64,000 bases of DNA from Chinchilla lanigera (lineage: Eukaryota > Chordata > Mammalia > Rodentia > Chinchillidae). The stretch covers positions 9,801,424 to 9,865,423 of the forward strand of contig NW_004955447.1 of assembly GCF_000276665.1 (NCBI RefSeq), written 5' to 3'. This document shows, one piece after another, positions 12,084 to 24,477 of the stretch. The position numbers and the translations under genes are program-made. How positions within the stretch are numbered: the first letter of the stretch is position 1; the number at the start of each line of letters is the position of its first letter. The notes under the pieces were generated by a model, which saw only the letters and a list, made by a program, of their open reading frames with translations, was not told where the DNA came from and did not search any database.

Positions 12084-12100
12084 TTTCTTTCTTTCTTCCC
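11964..12100. repeat. Pyrimidine tract with (CTTT)n microsatellite
   Basis: Two pure pyrimidine runs on the plus strand (11964-12028 and 12035-12100) are separated by a six-base break. The second is mostly (TTTC)n. Tracts with mirror symmetry like this can form triplex (H-) DNA in vitro. The overlapping Lys/Arg/Glu-rich minus-strand ORF is a by-product. Confidence 0.95.
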
Positions 12101-12904
12101 ACCCTCCCATGATGCACCACTGCAAATATATGCTCTACATTTCTAAAAAGAAAAGACTTCAATTTCCAGTTGCCTTTGGGATGAGCTAAGAAAATTAATT
12201 AAATGTATTATTGCTTATTATTGACTGGAAAAGTTCAATGTCATTATTTACATTTTTCAAAACATTTTGCTATAATCAGAAAGGTAACCCTGATTTATAA
12301 AACAAATCCCAGCCCATGAGAAACAGGGTTCAAAAGTAGTTGCTCATAAATGAGTAAGATTTAATCAATAACATTCAGTAACCTACCATATCAGTAAATT
12401 ACTGTAGAATTATATATACATATTATACATATTTCATGACATAAAGATAGTTTAAAAACAGGGAGAAATACATTATTTTGTCTCCAAAATTAATAGAATA
12501 AGAACAGAAAGATTTAGGAGGCATTTGTGTGTTTGGGGCACTGTGTAAGTCAGGTGTTAGATGAATCACCTAACAAAGAGCCTATGTTTAAACCTGTAAC
12601 TGAACTGGAAAAATATTGTCACTAATGGAAAAAAGGGCAGAGGCTTTACATCTTTCCCGTATTCCATCTCGCAGGGAAGTCAATGGTGCGAGAAATATAG
12701 GCACGCAAGGAACAGAGATTCATGGCTGAGAACTTGCTGAGAAACAGTTTAACATCTTAGGAAGAACAGAGAAGGCATTCCCGGTCATTAATTATCGGAA
12801 GTCACAATATAAAGCATTGAGTTGAGCCTGCTATCCACCAAATCTGTAGCATTTAACTGAAGGCAATATTATGTAGGACTCTGAGATAGAATTTGTGTGT
12901 CAGA
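12101..12904. other. Unique non-coding sequence
   Basis: Nothing recognised. Confidence 0.5.
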
Positions 12905-13045
12905 CAACATAGGCTTTTTTCTGGTTCTGTCACTCCAGTGTTTTGTAGCCTTGGCAAACCCAATTAATCTTTCTTAGCTTTCATTTCTCCATATTGACAA
13001 ATAGAGCTAATACCCGCAATGCTGAAGTACACCTGTGCCTACAAG
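12905..13045 (+). mobile_element. MIR SINE relic (plus strand)
   Basis: 'tctggttctgtcactccag', 'agccttggcaaaccc', 'tttcatttctccatattgac' and 'aaatagagctaatacc' follow the order of the MIR consensus from the B-box-proximal part to the core. It is diverged, as expected for this very old mammalian SINE. Confidence 0.6.
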
Positions 13046-14270
13046 TCAATTTCTGCTGCCTTAAATGCTGCGCTGATGAACTTTATGTATTGACTTACAA
13101 TAACTTCCTTCAAGTCATTGATTGATTAAAGCACCATGGTACTCCATTAGTTACTGATAGTCCTCTTAACACCGCGAAGTAATGATCTGCTCAAAGGGGT
13201 GACTTTGAAAGTTTAGCAGGAAGTCAGATGGTGTGTGCTTGCTAGTTTCTGTAGGTACAGGGAGAAAAAAAGATTTGTGTTCTCACCATGAAAATACCCT
13301 AAAAAATTATCAGGGGAGCAAGTTCGAACTCTCTAAGAAGTCTGCCAAGATGAGTTATTTCCACTTATATGTAAATAAAATTATTTGAATGGTTCAGAGT
13401 GGAATTTCATGACCTAAGGTGGTGATAGAGCTTTCTTTAGTGCTTTTGAATTCTCATTTCTATGGCTATAGATATGTTTCATGAAAACAGTGCCCCATTT
13501 TACATTTAGGGCACAAGACTTGGTCTTAAAATGAGTATCCAAGGGTCACTGATAACTTTCAAAGTTGATTGTAATAATCTGAACAGAGAGAAAACTTCAT
13601 CCAAAACTAAGGTGTATTTTATTATTATTAAGTATTGAAAACCTGAGAAGGCCAAATGGTCTGTTGCTGTCATCAGACTTTTTCCTACAGAGACATTCCG
13701 AATCATAGCACTAAGGTCACTGGTCTCTGCCTTTCCGTGCTGGTCACTCTTCCCTCTCTTCTTTTACCATTTCAGACACATTCATTTGTACTTGCAGTTT
13801 TGTTGGGGAGCAAAGCTTTGCCCTGTGACTGTTCAGATAGTTCAATCCTCATTGTTCATATCTCAGCCCAACTGGCATCTTTCAAAGCGTTTTTTGCTAA
13901 CCACACTAACTAAAGACTTCCCTGCTCCCCATACCAGTCACATTACAGTGTTTATTTCCTTCAGAGCCCTGTGTGCCCTCAGAAACTATCTCCCCTTAAC
14001 CTCTCAGGGTCACACTCCGGGGCTCACACATACCAGGTGACTACTCTACCACTGAGCCTCCAGAAGTGTGCTCCTAGGCCAGAAACTACTTTCCTTAAGC
14101 CACGGATGAATATTTGCATCAAATTCCAATACATTCTAGACAATACTGGAGAAATGCTTTAAAATTAATATCTAAGTGTTGGACTGGGAAAATTGGGAAT
14201 ATTCTAGGCTTAATTGCTTGTGTCCTTTTTCAGAGCCCATTTTCACTCTTATTCTATTGGGGACAATAAT
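13046..14270. other. Unique non-coding sequence
   Basis: No firm repeat. 14025-14060 ('accaggtgactactctacc') loosely resembles a reversed ID fragment but is too short to call. Confidence 0.45.
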
Positions 14271-14745
14271 GATTTTTTAAATTTTCATTTTCCATCAGTA
14301 TGTGTTTGCAGCACACAATGACGACTTTCCTCACGTGACCTAGGTACACGCGCACAGCACATCTCCGCTCCCGTTCTCATCCCTTTTCTTCCCTTCTTCC
14401 CTCCACCTCTTGGTCCCTTTTTCTTCTGTAAATGACTCCCTATTTCCTATTATCTATTTTTTTTATTTTGCACTTCATTTATAGTTTGCATTTCTCATTT
14501 AAGAGAAACCATTGTGTATCTGATTTATTTCACTTAAAGTTACGATCTCAAGCTTCATCCATTTTCCTACAAATGACTCCAGTTTATCCTTCTTATGGCA
14601 GAGTAATACACAGTTTATGTTGACATTGTTACTTAACAATAAATTAATTTGTAATAATGAGTGTAGGAGGTAAAGGTGGGGTACAGGGCAATTTTGCTCA
14701 CTGGGCATCTGGCTGAGAAAATGCATCACATTCCATTTATACATT
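14271..14745 (-). mobile_element. L1 LINE 3' part (minus strand): end of ORF2 plus 3' UTR
   Basis: The minus-strand translation of 14499-14600 contains 'KLESFVGKWMKLEIVTLSE' and then 'INQ', the typical end region of L1 ORF2 (compare the plus-strand copy near 26600-26690). The pyrimidine-rich plus strand 14380-14480 is the reversed purine-rich 3' UTR. The L1 is 5'-truncated and non-functional. Confidence 0.85.
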
Positions 14746-15994
14746 AACTTTTTATAGAAAAAAAATTCCCTTGAGCTAATATCAGGGATTTAAGTTTCAA
14801 ATGAGCTAAGTCAAATAAAAAAACTAGTGTACTGCTATCCTTTTAATAGTTTACTTGTATGATTTTAATGTTAAATATAAAAAAACAAAACTTTTTTTTT
14901 TTTGTAGGCACAGCCAACTTCAGAAACAATGTTGATTCTATAAGTGTAAAAATTGAACAAATTGTTAATGAAAGTACCCTTCTCACTTAGGAATGTTCCG
15001 CCAACTGCCTCTTCTTCCTCAAGACAATTATATTAATTGCCTTTGGATTCTTTTTCCTTGAGACAAGCAGACACTCAAGTATCAAGAAATCAGCAACTAA
15101 AAGGATCAGAGGACATGCAGAGTGAGCTTTCTTTTTCTTTCATCTCTGTCATCTGTTTCTTTCTGATCATCCATGTGAATCATTTTCTTCATCTTACCTG
15201 CTATTTCTGTCACTCAGTCATGTGAACAGAGGGGAACATGATTACCAGAAGGCCCTTAAATTCTCAGGAGGAGAATTCCAGATATAGATAGAAATCAAAT
15301 ATAAGCCTCTATTTTTCTGTCATCCAATTGCTCTATCCTATTTCCCAATCCACTCTCTGCACAAAGGCAGAGTGTGGGTTTTACATTCTCTTCCTGTCAT
15401 CTGGTGTCCATCCTTAATCTAAACAAATGCTGCTGAGAACCTCAGCAATGAGGTCGGATAGCACTGTCTCATTCACAAGTAAACTGCATAAAAGTGGTGA
15501 ACCTTGCATATTTAAGAGAATTCAGTGACCTGGAAGGTGTTCTATACAAGATCTGGCAATGTCATATCTGTGTTTTGTCAAAAAAAATTAATGATAGTAC
15601 AAAGAACTTAAAAAGAGCTTGACAGATTCTGAAAATAGAAGACTCAAGAAATTATTTTAATAACTCAGAACACAGATGTTGAGTTTCTTACACCAGTGTT
15701 GGGGAGGTTGTTATCAGAGAAGATAAATTTGAAATGCACATCAGGAATAGTCCTGACAACCCAACAAGTGATTATAAAAATTAAAGGACGGGCAAAGATT
15801 AAGGATGACCTTCTCATTTCTGTCTTGAGTCTAAAATTGGAATACTGCTATACATCAACACAGAGAGTCAGAAAAACAGACTGGGACTGTGGCTAGGGAG
15901 AGGACAATGTGCTCACTAAGAAGAGAGAGGAAATGCTAGCTATGATCAGTGCATACCTAAGCAGGCATGCTCCACCTGCAACATCCTGGCTTCT
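14746..15994. other. Unique non-coding sequence
   Basis: Nothing recognised except a T11 run at about 14893-14903. Confidence 0.5.
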
Positions 15995-16343
15995 TGTCTT
16001 GGTTACTTTTCTCTCATTGCTGGGACAAAATACTTGATGCCCAAAATTAAGGAAGGAAAGGTTTATTGTGCTTACAGTTTGTGGAGGTTTCAGTCCATAC
16101 TTGGCAGGTTACAAGGCAGAGTGGCAGAGGGCAGAGGGCTACAGCTCATGGTGGCAGAACACAGCAAAGCAACAAACACTAAAAAGGAGGAATGGCTGCA
16201 ACAACCTCTTCCTCTCCCTTACATATGCAAACTATCCACCCCAGGGCAAGTGTAGCTCTCACACCCATAATCAATCAAACTCTAAAAGCCTGCCCCATGA
16301 CCACACGAGGCTTTGCGGGGACACCCAGACACAAACCATAACA
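15995..16343 (-). mobile_element. Solo ERVL-MaLR-type LTR with perfect 5-bp target duplication (minus strand)
   Basis: The plus strand begins 'tgtcttggttacttttctc' and ends 'acacaaaccataaca', so the minus-strand LTR has the TG...CA termini of an LTR. The flanks carry an identical 5-bp duplication 'cttct' at 15990-15994 and 16344-16348. A reversed polyadenylation signal (tttatt) lies at 16062-16067. There is no internal region, hence a solo LTR or a short non-autonomous form. Confidence 0.9.
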
Positions 16344-17354
16344 CTTCTCCACAAAGAATGTGAGCTCAACGCTTCATACACTGGCAGAGAAGTGTTAGAC
16401 TGTGACCCAAAGATGGTGCAGAAGTGTTCTCTCAGGCTGGCAAGAATTTAATAAAACTTCCTTTATACTTTCATGATCCAAGTTTTATTTTCAGAGCAGA
16501 GAGGAAAGAGAAAGGAAGGAAGGGGAGGAGAAAGGGATGAAAAAGGACTAAGATAAGATCTGTCCACGTACCAACTTCCCATGTTGGGTGTAACCATTGT
16601 GTACTGCAGACCGGTACTGATAAAGATAATTTTTTTAAGGAAAGAATTCTCTTTACTTCCACTTTCTCACCTGCTTCTACATTTGCTCCACATCTTGACA
16701 CATTTCCAGTCATGGCTGATCACACGAAGAGTGGCATCCCTCACCACTTTTCCAGATGTGCGATTTTCCTAGATTCTAGAAAAGAATGACCTTTTCGTAA
16801 CCTGCTATAGATTTATAGACCATCAGTGTGCATAAATACTACAAAAAGCTGCACAATCAATGGAGTACATAGGGCAAAGGTTTCCTGAAGGCAGATGGGC
16901 TTGGTGTGGGAGGAGACAGCACAGAAGAATAAACACCCGGAGGGAAGGACACAAGATGTGAAATAGAGGAAATCCTGCTGAAAGGTCAGTGTGTTAAATG
17001 CAAAATGAAGACAACATAGCAATGCCAATGAATATTTTGATAAACAAACATTTCATTCACAGTTAAATATGAATACAATTATCAAGCCACATTTCACTCA
17101 TTGCTAAATTTCAGAGTTTCAATCAAACATCTTTTCATATTTGTCAAAGATGCCTTTGTATTTGGGAATGTGAACCCAGAGTATATCTACAATCACTCAG
17201 ATAAACTTAATGGAATCCATACAGACTTTGAAAATTAAACCACCCAAAGTATATGTTAGGAAAATTAGTATATTAACAGACAAATAGACTTCAGTCATAA
17301 TTATGAATTTTTACATTTAAATCACCAGAGAAGTGTTCTTAATTCCATTTTCTA
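16344..17354. other. Unique non-coding sequence
   Basis: Nothing recognised; a purine-rich run lies at 16496-16550. Confidence 0.5.
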
Positions 17355-17499
17355 AGCCAGGCCTGGTGGTTCACATCTGTAATTCCAGCACTTGAAAGGC
17401 TGAGGTGGTAGAATCGCTGTGTCTTCGAGGCCAACCTGGGTGACATTATGAGTTCAAGGCCATCCTCAACTAGACAGTGAAACCCTATCTAAAAAAAAG
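17355..17499 (+). mobile_element. B1 SINE with internal duplication
   Basis: The head 'gccaggcctggtggttcac', Pol III B-box-like 'cttcgaggccaacctggg' and a second similar unit 'gagttcaaggccatcctc' show a quasi-dimeric B1. It ends with an A8 tail. Confidence 0.9.
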
Positions 17500-17577
17500 T
17501 CTTCATAAGGGTAACTAACTAAATTATGTGATATATTAATGAGCAATTTTACTTTGCCACATCTCTTTTATACACAA

Positions 17578-17580
<3 letters not shown>

Positions 17581-17612
<32 letters not shown>
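17581..17612. repeat. (CA)16 microsatellite
   Basis: A perfect dinucleotide run; likely polymorphic. Confidence 0.98.
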
Positions 17613-17614
<2 letters not shown>

Positions 17615-20600
17615 TAATGTTATTCAACACTAAAGATGCTCCATAGCTGAAGTCCACCTTACATAAAGAATTGATCATAAAATTATGAAGGAGCTATAAT
17701 TTCTAGAATGATTACAGTTTATTATTATTAACATTTAACACAAAATATTATCATTTGACTTTTATTTCATACAATATATACTCAACAATTGGTATATTAT
17801 CTGAAAATCTAAGCCATATATGAGGATGTCTGTGGTACCAAAAATATAGAAAAATATGTATAAAAATATTTTGAAAACAAAATTTACTTCATTGTTTACT
17901 TATTTTGTGTTTACTTTGCAAACACAAATCAAAGCATTGTTCTCTGCACTTAGAGCTCTATAAGTGTTTGTTTTGTTGAACTGCACCAGTGTGAAAGGAA
18001 CAGAAGATACAGACTTATGAATTCATAGTGATGAATAAAATTATGTATGCAATACTACAATTAATCTAAGAAAAAGGAAAGTGTGTATTTGCTTGTTTTA
18101 TTTAATAATGAAAAAAAACCCAAAACATTGAAACAAAACTTTTAGAAAAAAGTTGATAAAATAACATAAATATATTTCATTATTGTAAAACATAATTATT
18201 TTATAATTAAAATTTCAACAGAAAGTTAATTTTTTAAAAACCAACACAGCTTGCAAGAAGCTGATAAAAATACCTACACTGAGAAGAACTATTTATTCCC
18301 AGAGATTGTTAAAACTCTGAATTGACTGCTCATCCTTCAAAGGACATACACTACAAAGAAACATGATGAAACACACTCTAAATACTAAAAATGTACTTAT
18401 AACATTTGAAGGGGCAAAAGTATGAAGATGTCAATCCCTTCCAAATTCATTTGTACATGAAACAAAATTCTATCAAAATTCCAGAATGGATTCTAATGAA
18501 TTTAGCATCTTAGAGGAAAAAAAGGACAAAAATAGATAATGGGGGGGGGGACATACTCCACAAAAGCTTCAAGAAGTGTAAAGTGAAATAGTGAAGCATT
18601 GAGATCAAACATAGTGACGTGCTATGAAAGAGAATTTCTTTACTTTTTACATCATTAAGCTGATCCTCGAATTAGTAAGGAAAGCACAGAATGGTAAACA
18701 CATTGAACAGAACTGTGAAGACTTATTTAAAAAATACAAAAGTCCTGAAATCTATACTTTGTATTGTACCTAAGAAGAATTCTACTACCTTAAAGAGCTA
18801 AATATATGAAAGACAAGAATAATGTAGTATTGTTAGGTTGCAAGTACATTCTATTTAAGCGTAACACAAAACTCAAAAGCCACAAAGGAAAAGATGGGCT
18901 TACAGGGTTATTGAAAAACATAAAACTTCTGAAATATAAAATACATAATTAATAAATTGACTTCAAAAATCCAAAAGAGAAAATATCTTAAAATAGACAA
19001 TGCACAATAGATTTAATATTCTCAGTTTATAAATCACTCCAAAAATAAAGTCTAATAATAATCCAACTTAAAAAAAGCACAGGCTAAGATTCTTCACAGA
19101 TGTTTCAGAAAGAGAATAAAAGTGTCTACTGAACAAGTGAATCTTTGCGCAAACACACTTTGTTATGTAAATAAATATCCAGTACATAAACTAACTAAAT
19201 TAGTGGATTTGTACAGTAAAAAAATTGTAGACCCTTAAGGAAAAGCGATTTTCTAAAGTTTAGGATCTCTAATAATTTAATCTCTAAGGACATTCCTGTA
19301 TGTTTATGAAGACACGTGTGCAATTTATCTAGTTATTTAGAAAGAAAAGAAAATAATTTGGAAACCATACAACTATATGCAAAAAATATAAATAGTTATA
19401 TTAATTATGGCTTTTCTATTAAGGAAAATTACGTGGTAATGCAAGAGCATAAAATTGCTATTCTAAACCTGAGTTTCTCTGCATGTTCTCTGCATGTTAT
19501 TAAGTTTAAAAATCAAGTTGCAGACAAGCACTGAAAGTTATTCGTTTTATCTTTCTGCTTACACGGATAATTGAATCAGCACCTATGAGAGGGGGTATGT
19601 ATGTGTGTATAGTCATTTATATTTTTAATACATGAGTCTTTGTCTGAAAAGATATAAAGCAAACAGAAAAAGGTGGCTGAGTGGGGAAGAAAAGAGATTT
19701 TCTATTTAACTTCTGCATCTGTACGGTTTTAGTTTTGCAAAATAAAGCATACTTGTGAATTCTTATCTAATTTATTTTATTTTAAAGAGTTGATTAAAAT
19801 GATAACCTTGAGCAAATCAGTTACTTCAAATTTTTAATTTCATTCTGTATAAAATCAATAGAATTATCTAGATTATACTCGGGACTCAAAAGGCTGTTAA
19901 GGTGACATACTTGAGACTAAGATTTCTCTGAAATAGAAACTTTGGTGAGCCGTTCTGGGTGCTGCTCCCCAGGAGTGGATCCTGCCCTGCAGTGCTACCT
20001 GGCTGGTAGCAGATGGAAATATGGCTGCTATACCAGGAGCCAAGCGAGTTTGTAAGGAAAATCTGAGGAAGGAAAGCATACATTGTTGTTGATGTTTAAC
20101 TGCCATTGGTTATGGTTACAGATAATAAGGGTCAAATAACGGAAAGCAGGTAAAGCTTTAAGATCAGGACATAATTCTTAAGAAATGTCTATTGCTTCTG
20201 GACCTGTTGCATTAAGAGTCCAGAAAGTCTAGACAAAAACATGAGGTGACAATACTTGCATAATGGCTGCCAAGGGCGTAAGTCGGGCTTTAGTACACGT
20301 TCAGGAACATGGAGCTGGCTTATGGTTTGCTCCATAACTGATAACTAATTAACTTCCCTTATATCCTTGTTCTCTACACTTTCACCTTCTAATTAAGTTT
20401 GAGGTAAGTAACAGCTTGCTTTTATCAAGGTATAGAATCAAGACCAGCTCTGGTGTTCACCAGTAAGATAATTTTGACATTGTTTTCATATGAACAATGG
20501 AATTACATAGAAATAGCTAACTCACAGGATCTCTGTGAAAAATCAAATTCCTATTTAAAAAAAGCAAATAGATGCAAGTTCAATTGCATTTCGGTGACTC

Positions 20601-20645
20601 TATGGCACTATCTGTAATGTATCATGTTGCTCAGAGAACACTATA
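17613..20645. other. Long AT-rich unique non-coding stretch
   Basis: About 3 kb of very AT-rich DNA with no clear repeat family. It contains a G10 run at 18541-18550, the only strongly GC feature. 20250-20420 is less AT-rich and holds a 'taactaattaactt' homeodomain-type core near 20341-20354. ORFs here are short and unsupported. Confidence 0.45.
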
Positions 20646-20682
20646 AGATAGATAGTAGATAGATAGAGAGAGAGATAGACTG
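20646..20682. repeat. (GATA)n/(GA)n microsatellite, imperfect
   Basis: 'agatagatagtagatagata' followed by GA units; short and interrupted. Confidence 0.85.
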
Positions 20683-20760
20683 ACTTACTTATTCTTTTGG
20701 AAGATCTGAATAAGCCAGCTTTAGCTATGAAATTAACTTGTGTTGGCATTATTTATTAAA

Positions 20761-21146
20761 TACAGAATCTGTCAAAAATATATATACACTTCAGAAAAGG
20801 AAAACTACTGTATTTTTTTAAGAGACAGTGTTACCCTTGTATGGGGGACCCTAAAGGATGTCATATATTGCAGAAAACCCATTTCACTGCCAGCCCTTAG
20901 AGTAGAAATTGAAAATGCATGTGCAGCAATCTCAATGACCAAGATCAACGAAATAGCACTTCAGCACTTTGCCATACTAATAACGTCTAGAAGCTAAGGC
21001 CACCACTCTGAGCATCTCTTGTAATTATAGAGGCCAAAGGTACCTTGTATTAATCTCATGTTGTCTCAATATATCTAGTATTAAAATATTTATGCAAGTT
21101 TTTCCTTTCTTAAAGTGTGTACACAGTTTTTGGCAGACTCTGTATA
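20761..21146 (+). mobile_element. Mariner-like DNA transposon, internally deleted, with transposase remnant
   Basis: Two terminal inverted repeats face each other: 'tacagaatctgtcaaaaat' at 20761 and, reading backwards from 21144, 'tacagagtctgccaaaaac'. Both continue with a 'tacac' motif. Between them an open stretch (about 20830-20994) encodes 'LVWGTLKDVIYCRKP' and then 'VEIENACAAIS'. This matches the layout of the C-terminal end of mariner/Tc1 DD34D transposases (an aromatic-W-G-x-L-K-D-x-V-Y motif followed by a helical E-rich segment). The catalytic DDE domain and DNA-binding domain are gone. It is about 385 bp and cannot move by itself. The family name is not known to me. Confidence 0.75.
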
Positions 21147-22420
21147 AATCAGAATGAAATTTTATTTTTTATGAAGATTTATATACCTTGAAATTACATT
21201 TTACATTTACAAGTGAAATGTACATTTCAACTGAAAGTACCTAATTGCTCCCTGTTGAGAGGGAGGGAATAATTAAACTTCTTAGGGTACTTTTCACATA
21301 TCATAGAGTATTAAATACACACCAGTTGATTTCTCCTCACTTGGTCGTATCTAGGTCAAGGTACGTCTCCTCACTCTCGCCCCTAACTCACTCATTTTCC
21401 TGAACTGTAACAAAACTGGTTCGTCCTAATAGACCATTTATGCCCATGTGATTAAATCATTCTTCCTGAGGCATGGACTTACATTTGCTTGTCTGGATCA
21501 GCAAGACTAGAATAATGGTCCTTTGAGAAGTATGCTTTTATCTCCATGAAAAAAAATAAAAAAAGAAGCTTACTAGCAAAAAAATGAGCTTTTAAATAAG
21601 AAGGAAAATCTTAAGAGGATCGATTTGTTTATAATTGTGTTGGAAGGCTTCCCTTTCCTTCAAAGCCCCATGGTGACAAAATTGTTTATTTTGACTTAGG
21701 AAAAATTATTTTAAATTAGAACCATGCATTTATGGGGTTATTGACACTGGAAATCTTCTATGAAAAACAAACAAAATCATCTTTTATTATCAATCTTTAG
21801 GTAATAGTAGAGTAATAACTTAAAGCTATCTTGAAAGAAATAAAATGTGCCTTTGTAAACACGTTAAATCATATTTAAAACCTGGAGAAAAGAACAGCTA
21901 AACATTTAGAGCAGAACGCTACACTATTTCTCTTCCCTAACCTAAGTAGCATATTTAAACGAATGAGTTTCCAAAGTGAAAATCCTCTCTTCACACATGA
22001 GCTTGGTCATTTGCAGTAAGAAAAATCAGTCTATGGCTCTAAGAAAGAGGCCAGTGTGAATGTGTTTCTCATTTCTAAGAAGCTCATCTCTAAGGTCCCT
22101 TCTAGCTTTGGAATACTGTAAACGGTGAACATAAGAGAACAATACAGCAGGCTGTGAAAATAATTCTGTGATTGCTTGCAGAGAGAAGCATATATATGGG
22201 AACTGACATGCACCTCTACAGAAGCACATAAAGGTCAAGACTTTCCTAGCTCAGACAAGCACACTGCCTCTGCCTGCGGTGACGGTCTGCTTGGGGAGCA
22301 CTTTCTCTTTGAGCGCTCTTTCTTCTCTTGCAGGCTGATATTATTGAGACGTAGCTGCTCAATACCTCAAAGCTCTTTCTCAGAGAGGCATTTTATTTAT
22401 GGAGAGAAGGGCTAAGAGCG
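21147..22420. other. Unique AT-rich non-coding sequence
   Basis: Nothing recognised; it becomes less AT-rich after about 22200 on approaching the next block. Confidence 0.5.
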
Positions 22421-22900
22421 CCGATGGGAGCAGTTAAGAGGAGATTTGCATCTCACCTGTGTATTTTTGCCTGGTGAACCAGGTTTCCCTTTTTCTTCCA
22501 CTGTCCTGGGCCTGACAAAGTGACCTACATTTTGTCAGCCCTTCCTTCAACTGAAACCCTCTGGCAAAACCAAGTGCCCTTCGAGTACAAGGCCGAATAA
22601 GCCGCTCAAAGACACAGCAAGGTTAACTTCCATTCTTTGCCATTGTGTATTAAATTGACAGCGTTAAGAAAAGTAAAGATATTGATGAACTCTAAAGCAA
22701 TTTACAGGGCTTTCTGCTATTATTAGTAAAGACTATAGCCTTTTTAATAGCTAAAGTTTTAAAATTAATAACAATCCTTTTCAAAAGTTATTAGCTAATA
22801 TGTATTCTTTGTTAATGAGCTACTATTCTGCCTAATAGATCGTGCCTTTCTATGCCCCTGATTTATGCTCTTAAACTGTTTTCAAAAATGTTTCTTTACT
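22421..22900. promoter_or_regulatory. Candidate conserved non-coding element (enhancer-like)
   Basis: Repeat-free sequence with a more even base composition than its surroundings. It contains an exact octamer ATTTGCAT (22444-22451), a CACCTG E-box three bases later (22454-22459), and several AT-rich homeodomain-type cores (for example around 22740-22830). This is inference from composition and motifs only; conservation could not be tested. Confidence 0.35.
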
Positions 22901-23782
22901 TGCCCAGTAAATCCTTTTTTATATAATTTTATAAATAAAAAGTGACACATAGATGGTAAATATAGGACCATAATTTTGTGGGTGAGAAAGCTAAATCCTA
23001 TGTGCAAGTTAGGGAGTTTAGAATCCCAGCTGTTGATTCAGCTGCCACACCAAAATCTCCCGAGTGGTGTTCGCAGCAGTTCCTCGGTGCTGCCCCCACT
23101 CCGCACTCCTGCTTCCGGGAGTGACCCAAGATGACCCCAATTTGAAAACCAAACTATTTATGATGTATCTGTTGCCCAAAGGAGAGGACAGTGTCACCTT
23201 TCCTTGCCTGAGATTCACACAAACACTGGGTCACCTCCAAGGAGAAGCTACTTTCCCCTTCACACAGAAAGCCGAGCAATAGACACTGCCGCTGTTGTAC
23301 TAAAACCTCCTAGGAGAGTAGGCCACTGCTTTGTCCGATGCTCTGTCTCTCATCTGGATTAACAACACCTTCACAGGAATCCTCTTGTAAATAAAAAGCT
23401 TGGAGATTTGTTATTCATTCTCAGGACAAATCATTTTCCCTCGCTGGGCTTCACTTTTCTCTGGACACAGCACCCTGGTGGACTCACAGAAGCTGCGCAG
23501 TAGTGCACCAGAGCCTTGTTCTTTCCACTAATCAAAAAGAGGGAAAAATAAAATTGTCCAAATTTATAAATAATGTGCTACATTTTTATTTCTGAAAATT
23601 AATTTCATTTGACTATTTGCTCATATGAATTTTAAATTATCAACAGAAAAAATACGTTGACCTCAAGAATGGAAAAGTAACCTATGATTACATTGCTCTA
23701 AAAGGAAGATGGTGACATTTGGGGCGTGACTTACCTATCAGAGTCAGAACATACTTCAGTTATGGAAAGGTCCCAAGCAAGC
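22901..23782. other. Unique non-coding sequence
   Basis: No firm feature. 23411-23470 faintly resembles a MIR core. Confidence 0.45.
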
Positions 23783-23791
23783 AGTGGTGTG

Positions 23792-23837
<46 letters not shown>

Positions 23838-23844
23838 CGCGCGC
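23783..23844. repeat. (GT)n microsatellite ending in CG-rich words
   Basis: About 50 bp of GT repeats with one GC interruption, followed by 'actcgcgcgc'. Alternating purine-pyrimidine sequence of this kind can adopt Z-DNA. Confidence 0.97.
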
Positions 23845-24032
23845 ATTAGCAATATACCACACTTCCTAACTGCTAATTTACTTGAAACATGCTGATGTGG
23901 TTTCTACATGTCTTGTTAAGGTAGAAATGAAAAGTTAAGACAATATTTTTTTAATGGAAAGCAGGTCTTGGGCATTCCTAAAAGGATCACAGATAAATGA
24001 GAGAGTAAATGTATGTGAATCTTTATATAAAC

Positions 24033-24459
24033 TGTCTTAGTTACTTTTCTAATCGTTTGGACAAAATACCCGACAGCCACAAGTTAAAGGAAGAAGGCTT
24101 ATTTTTTCTCACAGTTCGTAGAGGTTTCAGTGCATAACTGACTGGTTCCAAGGCAGGTCTTCAGGGCAGAGAGGTGTGACAGGGAAAACCAGTCAGTGGA
24201 AGGGCAGGCAAAAAAATACTGCCAGATAAGCCTCCTTTTTCCTTTTATCCCCTTCAGGCTATGAGCCCATTGGTTGGTACCACTGGTACCTAGGGCGGGC
24301 CTTCCCATTGTCCACACCCAGATCTTTGGTAAACTAATCAGTGGATTAATTTAGTTATCACACGCCATTAAGCCATATTCACACACCTTAGATCCAGTCA
24401 CTTCTGAAAAGCCTTGTCTGTGAGTGCTTTGGGGGGATATCTAGACACAAACCATAACA
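24033..24459 (-). mobile_element. Solo ERVL-MaLR-type LTR with perfect 5-bp target duplication (minus strand)
   Basis: The plus strand runs from 'tgtcttagttacttttc' to 'acacaaaccataaca', giving TG...CA ends on the minus strand. Identical 'taaac' copies flank it at 24028-24032 and 24460-24464. A TATA-like ATAAAAGG (minus strand, 24241-24248) marks the U3 promoter region. No internal retroviral genes remain. Confidence 0.92.
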
Positions 24460-24477
24460 TAAACCATGACACAAAGT

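Noticed and set aside
14025..14060. Reversed ID SINE fragment
   Set aside because: Only about 30 bases of loose similarity; not enough to call.
23411..23470. MIR fragment
   Set aside because: Faint similarity over about 50 bases only.
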